Part shown: piece after piece, positions 1-5,776 of the stretch
Layout of the letters: the number at the start of each line of letters is the position of its first letter
Numbering within the stretch: the first letter of the stretch is position 1
Assembly: GCA_002382735.1 (NCBI GenBank)
Contig: DFZN01000001.1
Location: 1 to 5,921, forward strand
DNA: 5,921 nt
Direction: 5' to 3'
From: a bacterium UBP11_UBA4055
Lineage (GTDB): Bacteria; UBA4055
Position numbers and translations under genes: made by a program
The notes under the pieces: model-generated
The model's input: the letters and a program-made list of their open reading frames with translations, nothing else
The model's database searches: none
Told to the model about the DNA's origin: nothing

Positions 1-29
1 ATTCATTTTATTAATAGTTGACTCCGGTT

Positions 30-46
30 TATAATTAATAATTATA
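30..46. repeat. AT-only palindrome, 8-base arms around one base
   Basis: TATAATTA and TAATTATA flank a single A, giving a perfect 17-base inverted repeat. It also contains a perfect leftward TATAAT (41-46). It could be an operator or a -10 region for a leftward gene beyond the window, but no convincing -35 lies at the right distance. In DNA this AT-rich such symmetry can arise by chance. Confidence 0.35.
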
Positions 47-47
47 C

Positions 48-67
48 AGCACTGTTTCAAAGGTGCT
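48..67 (-). terminator. weak possible terminator after the gene block
   Basis: AGCAC and GTGCT can pair across a 10-base loop. On the minus strand the stem is followed by an AT-rich run (GTATAATTATT) and not by a clean U tract. It lies about 40 bases past the stop codon of the 235-residue gene, where a leftward transcript would be expected to end. The stem is only five base pairs, so support is weak. Confidence 0.25.
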
Positions 68-106
68 AAATAAAATTTATAAGATGACAAATGTCAAGAT
101 ATTTTT

Positions 107-814
107 TTAGTCTGAAATCGGGTAATTAAAATAAGGTGAAAAAAGGTCTCTGAGACTCGAAAGCGAGGCATCGATGTGCATCGGGACCGTCTTTGCGTAA
201 ATGTCGAGGGTCACGATGGCGTTGATCGCGGAATCTGTTTTTGAAGCGTCCCTTAATCTGTCAGCCATAGCTGAATTCACGATGCTGATGTTCTTGTATA
301 TCGTGTTGAGCCCTTCAAGGTCGATCTCGAACTTTCTTCCTTCTTTGGCCATGAAATACTGTGCGAGAAGGTACATGGAAGTCGCCCTGTAGATCGTGTT
401 CTCCTTGTCCGCGAGAGGAAGATGAAAATATGCCATCGGCTTGAAGAACGCCAGGTGAGGACATCCCGAAGCCGCTGAAACGAGTCCCATCATTGCGCTT
501 ACACCTTTCTGACAGGTTGTATCCTGGGATATTTCCTTCCCCTCCATTTTAACGACAAGATGCGTCTTTTCGAACGATTTTAAGCCGTCGAAGAACTGCA
601 CCATATTTATCAATGATACCGCCATCGGACAGTTCGGCACAACATTATGGTCGAGAGGGCAGTTGGGGCATTTATGGAAGTTGAGGCCGGTCCAGTCGGG
701 GAGTTTTTCCGGTAAGGTCGCGCCTATGAGTTCGAGAGAAGATCTGTCCCACTGAAAAATAAAATTCTTTTTGCTGCCGTCCTCGAATTCGAATATGTAC
801 TCTATCGATTTCAC
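107..814 (-). CDS. conserved Cys-rich protein of unknown function (resembles DUF6901)
   Basis: A 235-residue protein with no signal peptide and no clear membrane segment, so probably cytoplasmic. Five cysteines are visible: Cys49, Cys52 and Cys62 in a KCPNCPLD...PNCP block, Cys101, and Cys118 in SGCPH. A CxxC followed by further Cys and His suggests a metal or iron-sulfur site, but this is inference. The middle (about 115-155) has a well-ordered FFKPMAYFHLP segment and an YRATSMYLLAQYF helix that look conserved, and I recall such a pattern from proteins labelled DUF6901; that name is from memory. The start is GTG at 812-814, chosen for the good AAAAGGAG site five bases upstream; no in-frame ATG lies near it. 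It is last in the block, 79 bases after the GlmL-like gene, so co-transcription is possible but not shown. No reaction can be assigned. Confidence 0.8.
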   Translation of the reverse strand: MKSIEYIFEFEDGSKKNFIFQWDRSSLELIGATLPEKLPDWTGLNFHKCPNCPLDHNVVPNCPMAVSLINMVQFFDGLKSFEKTHLVVKMEGKEISQDTTCQKGVSAMMGLVSAASGCPHLAFFKPMAYFHLPLADKENTIYRATSMYLLAQYFMAKEGRKFEIDLEGLNTIYKNISIVNSAMADRLRDASKTDSAINAIVTLDIYAKTVPMHIDASLSSLRDLFSPYFNYPISD

Positions 815-819
815 CCGCT

Positions 820-827
820 CTCCTTTT
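820..827 (-). promoter_or_regulatory. ribosome binding site fixing a GTG start
   Basis: AAAAGGAG on the minus strand ends five bases before the GTG at 812-814. It is the main reason to accept that GTG as the start of the 235-residue gene. Confidence 0.6.
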
Positions 828-893
828 GCCTGAGGGAAATATAAGTGATATTCGGAAAGTTCGCAATTTCTAAATAACTGCGCCGGACTTAAC

Positions 894-3800
894 TCAGTGC
901 CGTCCGTGATCGTGAAGGATTATCTGCGGCCTGATTATTCCCGCCCTTATCTGGGTTCTTCCGCTGATGCTGATCTCTTCGAAATGATAGGTCTTGAACA
1001 ATTCCGCGGTATCTTCATCCATGTTCATTCTGCCGAAACCTTTTGTGAGCACGAGAGAAAAACCGAAATTCTCGTCTCCGGTAAAAGAGATGCTGAGGTC
1101 GTCTTCACAAAAAGCTGTCCAGTCCCTGTTGTTCACGGACGGCGCAATAATTCCGTTAGCCTTGAGATCTTTGGCGGTTTCGAGAATTTTGAGATCGATA
1201 CTTTCTTTAAAAACAAGTATTCTGCCTCTGTATTCATTTGCCGCGCTGCCGGAAGTTTTCAGATCATTGATAAATTTATTCCTGTTCTCAATAAAAACCG
1301 ATTCCCCATAGGTTTCTCCGCCGAATCCGGCAGCGCCGTTAAGCAGGGCGCATTTCAGTTTTACGGTCACGCTTATGCCCGGTTTCACAACAGAGACCCT
1401 GCCGCTTACGAATGAGCGCATTAAATAGGGTGTCAGCTTGTTCTCTATGGTGACAGTTCCTTTCTTCGTATCTATCTCTTTAACAATTCCTTTTATAGGC
1501 GATTTGACGACAGGCTGTTTCGCGCTGAAACCGAACCTGAAGGCTACTACCTGATTTTCTCTTATTGGATCGCCGACATGAACTGAGAGATACATTCCGA
1601 TATTTTTCGGCTTTATTAAAAGAGGGGTCGCCGCATCAAGAACTACTGTTTCATTTCTCTCTATCACTTCAAAAGTTATCAGCCCGAGGTCATAGTAGAT
1701 CTCCGACACGATACCGCTTCTTACGGCTTTAAAATCAGTCTCGATCAATCTGTCTCTGAAATTGTCCTTTCCGTATGTCCTCTCTTTACTTACTTCTTCC
1801 ATCTTCTCCGTAAACCCGTGAAAGATCACATCCCCCGTTTTAACTTCCTGCCCTTTTTTAATTCTGAGCCTCTGTTTGAATTCATCTTCCGTGTAATCGT
1901 ATATTATTCTGCTCAGGTTTTTGACATCGACATAGAAATAGCTTTTGTCTGCAGATTCATTCTTTCCGATAATGTCGCCTGCCCTGACCGTATTCCCTTC
2001 CTCTACGAGAATGCTGCCTTCATGCGGAAGTTTGGATGTGAATTCTCTTTCCTCATAAATCAGACTGTCGGCTTTAATTCTGTTAAGCGGTATGTTCGAA
2101 GTGAAAGTGCCGTAATCGAACTGAAATTCTTTAATGCCTGATTTGAGCAGATGAGGTCCGGTGAAATATTTCCCTCTTCCCCTGCAGTCTATCAGTACCG
2201 GCAGTTTCGTGTTTATTCTCTTAGAATATTCGTTCTTATCGATCCTGATATTTCTTTTTGCGCTTATGATCTCAAAATCCCCACCGTCGGGAGAGTATAG
2301 GATCTGTCCGCCTGTGAGTACGAATTTGTTATTTGAGCCGACATCTTTCAGGTATGCAGCGGGTTTTCCGGGCCTGACCTTTCCGATCGGAGCAATTACT
2401 GTCGCTATCGTTTCCAGGCATTCCCTCTCGAACATTTCCAGTGCAGCATCAGGATCAGTGTAGGATAATATGCCCATGTGCGAAACTTTGAAAGGTCTGT
2501 CGATGATAAGTTTTGTGACGCCGTAAGGCTTTAAGCCTTCATTGAGCATATAGATCTGCTCTTCTCTGCTTTTTGCGTAAGCTATCACTCCCCCCGAACC
2601 GATTACCGCCTGTATGTCCGAAAGGTAGAATTTATTCTCGAGGTCTATGCTGTAGGCTTCTTCGCAGTATTTATCCTTCTTTTGGAAAAAATCGGTCTTC
2701 TGCTTTCCGTAAACTCCCTTAAAAAAAGAAAAGATATTTTCGTAAACATCTTTCATACCGTCAAAAAAATCGTTCCTAAGATTATTGAAATTCATTTCGA
2801 TGTGCTGATCGAATGACAATTCAAAACCGAACTCTGCGCAGACCTGCTCAAGATAGCGTTCAGGGTCGCTTTTTGGCAGATAGGACGGATTGAGTGTTTT
2901 ATTGTTGATATAGTTCCTGATATCATCCTCGGAGTAATCCATGGGAAGATCCTCCAGAAGCTGCCTGAAATTTTTGCTTTTAAGTACTGTCGCGAGAATG
3001 TTTGCTATCGAAAAGCTCAGTCCCACATTGGCCGAAACAGTTCTGTGGAAAAATCCTTTGATCCATGAATAAATATCCGTTGTGGCTCCGCCCATGTCGA
3101 TCGCTATGATATTTTCCTTGTGCTTCTCAGCATAAAGCCTCAGCATTCTTTCTACGGCAGTAGGCGTGGGTCTGATCTCGGCGGAGACCTGTTCTTTTAA
3201 AATCCTGTAGCCTGGTGCGTGCTGCATGACGCTGTCCTTGAAGAGCTGATGTATCTTCTGCTTTGCGGGCTCATAGTTGTAGGTCTCATAATCAGGCCTG
3301 ATATTTTCGGTACATGAAACGATAAAGTGTGAAGGAAGCATTGAATTTACTAATTTCTGCATGGCTGTATTGCCGCAGAATATAAGCGGTATTTTCTCAG
3401 AGTTGTCAAACCGGTTCCTGGGCGATGCGAGGATCATAAGCTGGAGCTGACGCATTGTGGCGTAGCTGTTGCCTCCTTCATAACCTCCCGCGATCAGTAT
3501 CATATCCGGGCTCAGATCTCTTATTATTCTGACCCTCTCGAAATCGGAAAGGTTATCGTCTATCGTAAAAGTTCTCAATACGACTCCCCCTGCGCCCGTC
3601 GCCGTGATCTCGGCATTTTTGCCTGTATCGACTTTTGTCAGCCCGCAGACGAGTATCTGAAGTCCTCCGCCGGCAGAGCTTGTAGTTATGTACGGAATTA
3701 TGAACTTCCCGCTGGCGCCAAGCAGCCTTATGCCGGTTTTCTTTTCAATACTCTCTGCCGCGTTCCGTACGCCGATATTCACATCTTCGGAAGGTTTCTC

Positions 3801-3932
3801 GACGGTAGTATAGGCATCAGCCTGAGCCAGAAAACTGTAACGGCTGTGCTTTGTGTCGTATTTGATCAGCAGGCCTTTGGTAGTCGTGCTCCCGATATCT
3901 GTAATAAAAATGTATTCCGAATTCAATATCAC
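894..3932 (-). CDS. glmL: GlmL/MutL-family ASKHA ATPase with long C-terminal extension
   Basis: A 1012-residue protein. The N-terminal half (about 6-480) is a GlmL/MutL-type ATPase of the actin/Hsp70/sugar-kinase fold: phosphate-1 motif DIGSTTTKG (12-20), AGG-YEGG (148-154), phosphate-2 motif IAIDMGGATTDIYS (276-289) and adenosine motif IGSGGVIAY (444-452). Family members lie beside B12-dependent carbon-skeleton or amino-mutases such as glutamate mutase and are thought to reactivate or protect the enzyme; that role is not well proven. Glutamate-mutase GlmL is roughly 460 residues long, so about 450-500 extra residues follow here. They include beta-rich, lipoyl/biotinyl-like segments (SKLPHEGSILVEEGNTVRAG 633-652; AVRSGIVSEI 736-745; KSPIKGIVKEI 810-820) with no modifiable MKM lysine, and a distinct end (GRTQIRAGIIRPQIIL, 991-1006). 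The start is GTG at 3930-3932, with TAAGG seven bases upstream. No mutase subunit is in the window, so the target enzyme is unknown. It lies 43 bases after the DUF6122-like gene. The family call is firm; the gene symbol is by family only. Confidence 0.9.
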   Translation of the reverse strand: MILNSEYIFITDIGSTTTKGLLIKYDTKHSRYSFLAQADAYTTVEKPSEDVNIGVRNAAESIEKKTGIRLLGASGKFIIPYITTSSAGGGLQILVCGLTKVDTGKNAEITATGAGGVVLRTFTIDDNLSDFERVRIIRDLSPDMILIAGGYEGGNSYATMRQLQLMILASPRNRFDNSEKIPLIFCGNTAMQKLVNSMLPSHFIVSCTENIRPDYETYNYEPAKQKIHQLFKDSVMQHAPGYRILKEQVSAEIRPTPTAVERMLRLYAEKHKENIIAIDMGGATTDIYSWIKGFFHRTVSANVGLSFSIANILATVLKSKNFRQLLEDLPMDYSEDDIRNYINNKTLNPSYLPKSDPERYLEQVCAEFGFELSFDQHIEMNFNNLRNDFFDGMKDVYENIFSFFKGVYGKQKTDFFQKKDKYCEEAYSIDLENKFYLSDIQAVIGSGGVIAYAKSREEQIYMLNEGLKPYGVTKLIIDRPFKVSHMGILSYTDPDAALEMFERECLETIATVIAPIGKVRPGKPAAYLKDVGSNNKFVLTGGQILYSPDGGDFEIISAKRNIRIDKNEYSKRINTKLPVLIDCRGRGKYFTGPHLLKSGIKEFQFDYGTFTSNIPLNRIKADSLIYEEREFTSKLPHEGSILVEEGNTVRAGDIIGKNESADKSYFYVDVKNLSRIIYDYTEDEFKQRLRIKKGQEVKTGDVIFHGFTEKMEEVSKERTYGKDNFRDRLIETDFKAVRSGIVSEIYYDLGLITFEVIERNETVVLDAATPLLIKPKNIGMYLSVHVGDPIRENQVVAFRFGFSAKQPVVKSPIKGIVKEIDTKKGTVTIENKLTPYLMRSFVSGRVSVVKPGISVTVKLKCALLNGAAGFGGETYGESVFIENRNKFINDLKTSGSAANEYRGRILVFKESIDLKILETAKDLKANGIIAPSVNNRDWTAFCEDDLSISFTGDENFGFSLVLTKGFGRMNMDEDTAELFKTYHFEEISISGRTQIRAGIIRPQIILHDHGRH

Positions 3933-3939
3933 TGTTTAG

Positions 3940-3944
3940 CCTTA
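3940..3944 (-). promoter_or_regulatory. weak ribosome binding site for the GlmL-like gene
   Basis: TAAGG on the minus strand lies seven bases before the GTG at 3930-3932. It is short but correctly placed, and it supports the GTG start; the DIGS motif begins only 12 residues in, as expected for this fold. Confidence 0.4.
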
Positions 3945-3975
3945 TTTACTTTATAATTTATGAAATCAAATATCA

Positions 3976-4311
3976 TCATGTGCCGCCCAAAATACAATCA
4001 AGAGCGTCTGTCCCCAGGTGAAGAATGCATCCGACAGCTATCGCGCGCCATTTCCAAGAAGGGATAATTAGCATTAAAAAATAAACGATCAAAGCCCAGA
4101 AAGTATGTAAAGGATGAAAGCCTATACTGCATCGGCCGGGGTCCAAGACCGGATCGGCTAAAAAATGATCCAAGTCAATTAAGAGAGTCGATACCATGAT
4201 TATTCCTGCCGGCTTCCAATTCTTTCTAAAGAAAAAATATGCGATCGCAAAAGGAAATATTAAGTGAAGTGAATAGTGTATTATATGCCTGATGATCTCT
4301 GAATATTCCAT
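3976..4311 (-). CDS. small integral membrane protein, DUF6122 type
   Basis: A 111-residue protein with about four membrane helices (roughly 10-28, 33-47, 68-84 and 88-107). Its pattern matches what I know of DUF6122 proteins: HYSLHLIFP near the start, LIDLDHFLADPVLDPGRCSIGFHPLHT in two adjoining blocks (44-56 and 57-70), and LHLGTDALDC near the end. Asp46, Asp48, His49, Asp53, His66, His69, His98 and Asp102 lie at helix ends and resemble the spaced His/Asp ligands of the YdjM/DUF457 membrane metal-hydrolase group; that link is inference. The function of the family is unknown. The start is ATG at 4309-4311; its upstream AGGGA is about ten bases away and weak, which may mean translation depends on the gene before it, 40 bases upstream. 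The length is normal for the family and the gene looks intact. Confidence 0.8.
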   Translation of the reverse strand: MEYSEIIRHIIHYSLHLIFPFAIAYFFFRKNWKPAGIIMVSTLLIDLDHFLADPVLDPGRCSIGFHPLHTFWALIVYFLMLIIPSWKWRAIAVGCILHLGTDALDCILGGT

Positions 4312-4351
4312 TTAATGAAGATCCCTGAATTATAAAAGCTTCTTAATTTAC

Positions 4352-5140
4352 TTATTTTATCTCTTTTCTTTGAATAAATTGTAAAGGCATCCCTCTTTTA
4401 ATAGCCGCGATATCTATCGGGCCTCCGCAGCCTCTTAATCCTATTGTTAATTCCTGCGAATTAATTGTAGTCGATATAAAAAGTCTGGCTAAAGAGATAC
4501 AATCCTGCAATGCCATTACATCCAATGGAATTTGAAGCTGATGCTTTTGCTGTAAAAGTGTCTGCACTTTCACGGCTTGATCGGGAGTCGGTTTTAGTTC
4601 TGAAAATATCGTATTTAATATTTGTGAGTCATAACCCATTAATAATCTGTCTACGATCTCTCTCTGACCTCCCCAGGTTATCCCGAACGAACCCATACCG
4701 GGACTTTGCTCAACAGGAGTCGGGTTTGACGGCAGGTTAATTAAATATACTCTGCCGTGCGGTTCTCCGTCATTGAAGCCGCCGACGATAAAAGTCATAT
4801 CCGGGCCTTTGTAATTATTAGGCATTATCTTCTTCCATTGTTTAAGAAAAAACGAGGAAATTGAATTTGCATAATCGAGAACACCGGTCAGTTTACCTGA
4901 TAATGTACTCTCAAACTCAGGCACAAATGAGTGAGCCGTTCTCTGTCCGATGGCGGCTTGTCCGTAAGTAACCACTCCGATATGATTATGAGGCAGGCTG
5001 AATGTAAAGAGTTTCGTTGCGTTATCGAAATTATTGAAGATCGCGTTGGCAGATCCGCTTTTATGGACTTCTAGCGTAACACGGCTTTCGGCTGCTAAGA
5101 CTAAACCTTCCGGCGATTTTATAACGATTCCTAATGACAT
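4352..5140 (-). CDS. proteasome-like Ntn-hydrolase family protein
   Basis: A 262-residue protein with the fold signature of proteasome beta subunits, HslV and Anbu. The first strands read MSLGIVIKSPEGLVLAAESR, aligning with the beta-subunit pattern of an N-terminal Thr followed by xGI...GVVLAADxR. KLFTF (43-47), HIGVVTYGQAAIGQRTAH (53-70), a long helix to about 105, MTFIVGGFNDGEPHGRVYLI (115-134) and GITWGGQREIVDRLLMGYD (153-171) follow in family order. After removal of Met1, Ser2 would be the N-terminal nucleophile in place of Thr, with Glu18 at the position of the usual Asp17 and Lys43 possibly matching Lys33. It may therefore be an active self-assembling peptidase, or an amidase-like relative. 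It is longer than HslV (about 175) because of a C-terminal part (from about 185) ending GGPIDIAAIKRGMPLQF. The start is ATG with a strong AAGGAGGG six bases upstream. It is first in the leftward block. The fold call is strong; activity and substrate are unknown. Confidence 0.85.
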   Translation of the reverse strand: MSLGIVIKSPEGLVLAAESRVTLEVHKSGSANAIFNNFDNATKLFTFSLPHNHIGVVTYGQAAIGQRTAHSFVPEFESTLSGKLTGVLDYANSISSFFLKQWKKIMPNNYKGPDMTFIVGGFNDGEPHGRVYLINLPSNPTPVEQSPGMGSFGITWGGQREIVDRLLMGYDSQILNTIFSELKPTPDQAVKVQTLLQQKHQLQIPLDVMALQDCISLARLFISTTINSQELTIGLRGCGGPIDIAAIKRGMPLQFIQRKEIK

Positions 5141-5146
5141 TTTATT

Positions 5147-5154
5147 CCCTCCTT
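5147..5154 (-). promoter_or_regulatory. strong ribosome binding site
   Basis: AAGGAGGG on the minus strand, six bases before the ATG at 5138-5140. It fixes the start of the proteasome-like gene so that Ser is residue 2, which matters for the proposed N-terminal nucleophile. It also shows that the host uses Shine-Dalgarno initiation at least here, which is unlike typical Bacteroidota. Confidence 0.75.
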
Positions 5155-5195
5155 ATATTTTCCGTACTTTCATCAGCTGTTTGAATATTAGATTG

Positions 5196-5224
5196 AATTT
5201 ACCTAATAATATCCTCAAAGTCAA
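5196..5224 (-). promoter_or_regulatory. possible leftward promoter of the four-gene block
   Basis: On the minus strand TTGACT (5219-5224) is followed after 17 bases by TAAATT (5196-5201). The first is five of six to a -35 consensus and the second four of six to a -10. It sits about 55 bases before the proteasome-like start and just after a terminator-like hairpin, a sensible place for a new transcript to begin. It is a pattern match only. Confidence 0.35.
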
Positions 5225-5229
5225 TGAAA

Positions 5230-5263
5230 CTAAAAGTAAGAAAAGTTCCTTCTTTTAGGAACT
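5230..5263 (-). terminator. leftward hairpin terminator after the remnant region
   Basis: AGTTCCT (5244-5250) and AGGAACT (5257-5263) form a seven-base-pair perfect stem with a six-base loop. On the minus strand it is followed by TTTCTTACTTTT. It lies directly after the stop of the 60-codon remnant frame and would separate transcription of the broken region from the four-gene block. On the plus strand no U tract follows. Confidence 0.5.
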
Positions 5264-5271
5264 ACTTGCCG

Positions 5272-5454
5272 TCACCTAATCTTTTCCAACAGCCTTAACC
5301 CGGCCTTGTCCATTTTTGTAAACCCAAACGGCAACAGATCGGAAACGAACTTATACGCATCGAATATCTGTCCTTCAAAGAATATGCCCTGCTCCGGAAT
5401 TCGATCTTTACTTTTAATATAATACAGGAGGCATGTCAAATCGTGACACGGCAT
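5272..5454 (-). pseudogene. remnant with similarity to C-terminal part of RhuM/ORF6N-type proteins
   Basis: A 60-codon frame whose middle (residues 20-40, including GIFFEGQIFDAYKFVSDL) matches a block I know from the C-terminal region of RhuM-like/ORF6N-domain proteins, where it precedes a segment like RSAKKSIVLIDNYID. Here that continuation is missing: the frame changes to an unrelated tail (FGFTKMDKAGLRLLEKIR) and stops. The other two frames over the tail do not restore the expected sequence, so this is a junction or deletion and not a simple frameshift. No ribosome binding site precedes the ATG at 5452-5454, and the frame is closed by TGA 15 bases further upstream, inside the AbiEii remnant. 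It is most likely non-functional debris. The family link is from memory and covers only about 20 residues. Confidence 0.45.
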
Positions 5455-5537
5455 ATTATAAGGTCCTGCTCAATCTGATCCGGAGATTTCCACGGTGCGT
5501 ATTGGCTCCACTCTCTTATATATCCCTGAGGTATCAT
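5436..5537 (-). pseudogene. truncated AbiEii-like nucleotidyltransferase toxin, N-terminus only
   Basis: A 33-codon frame beginning MIPQGYIREWSQYAPW and continuing with QIEQDLIICR, the hallmark start of AbiEii/AbiGII toxins (typically MIP...I.EW...APW....QVEQDLIISR). Intact members are roughly 250-300 residues and act as nucleotidyltransferase toxins of type IV toxin-antitoxin systems. Here the match ends after DLIICR and a TGA follows three codons later, so the catalytic domain is absent. The ATG overlaps the stop of the upstream AbiEi-like frame as ATGA, the usual coupling of the abiE gene pair, which strongly supports both calls. Sequence further left in this direction belongs to an unrelated remnant. 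It cannot encode an active toxin. Confidence 0.75.
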
Positions 5538-5776
5538 TCGTCTGTCTCGATTTTTGTATTTACTATTACCTTCCATCTGTTAAGGGAGGAAAAACCTTTT
5601 ACTTTTCCGGACGGGCTTAATTTTATCCTGAATAATTTTAACGAATCTCTCTTCATCTCCGAGAACAGAGCATCGGCAAGCTTAATTTTGCCGCAGACAA
5701 ATTCCAGAATATATCCGAGCTTTTGCAGGCTCGAAACCGGAGCGTAATGCAGGAGATATTTAGTGAAATCCGACTG
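5534..5776 (-). pseudogene. AbiEi-like antitoxin, C-terminal remnant
   Basis: About 80 codons matching the C-terminal part of AbiEi-family antitoxins: YLLHYAPVSSLQKLGYILE near the start, then LADALFSEM, LSPSGKVKGFSSLNRWKVIV and the ending IETDE. Intact AbiEi proteins have an N-terminal winged helix that represses the abiE operon; that half is missing. The frame stays open rightward to a GTG at 5852-5854, but those extra 26 codons are antisense to a recognisable transposase fragment, so I do not count them. The true junction is near 5770-5780. Its TGA stop overlaps the ATG of the AbiEii remnant. It is probably not expressed as a working antitoxin, although the C-terminal fold is complete enough that weak expression cannot be excluded. 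Confidence 0.7.

Larger units (their letters stand above)
1..106. other. AT-rich non-coding end of the gene block
   Basis: I see no coding region here. The stretch lies downstream of the leftward gene block and is very AT-rich. It contains an almost perfect palindrome (30-46) and a short imperfect hairpin (48-67), listed separately. A leftward ATG sits at 4-6 on the window edge without a recognisable ribosome binding site, so the start of another leftward gene cannot be judged. Confidence 0.5.

Noticed and set aside
74..108. TGACA/TGTCA hairpin followed by T-run on the plus strand as a rightward terminator
   Set aside because: The arms are separated by only two bases, so no stable loop forms, and there is no plus-strand gene ending here.
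201..392. Plus-strand 63-codon frame with a hydrophobic stretch
   Set aside because: Antisense to the conserved-looking 235-residue gene; the hydrophobic run is a by-product of the opposite strand.
672..866. Minus-strand 64-codon frame overlapping the start of the 235-residue gene
   Set aside because: Overlaps a better-supported frame with a good ribosome binding site; Arg-rich shadow composition.
897..1415. Plus-strand open frame of 172 codons (and overlapping 994-1311)
   Set aside because: Antisense to the well-supported GlmL-like gene, with no recognisable domain; a shadow frame.
1818..2463. Plus-strand open frames of 107 and 100 codons
   Set aside because: Both lie wholly antisense to the GlmL-like gene and show no family pattern.
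4510..5258. Plus-strand frames of 76 and 74 codons
   Set aside because: Antisense to the proteasome-like gene and its upstream region; no family pattern.
5433..5747. Plus-strand 104-codon frame
   Set aside because: Runs antisense through the AbiEii and AbiEi remnants, which are recognisable on the minus strand.
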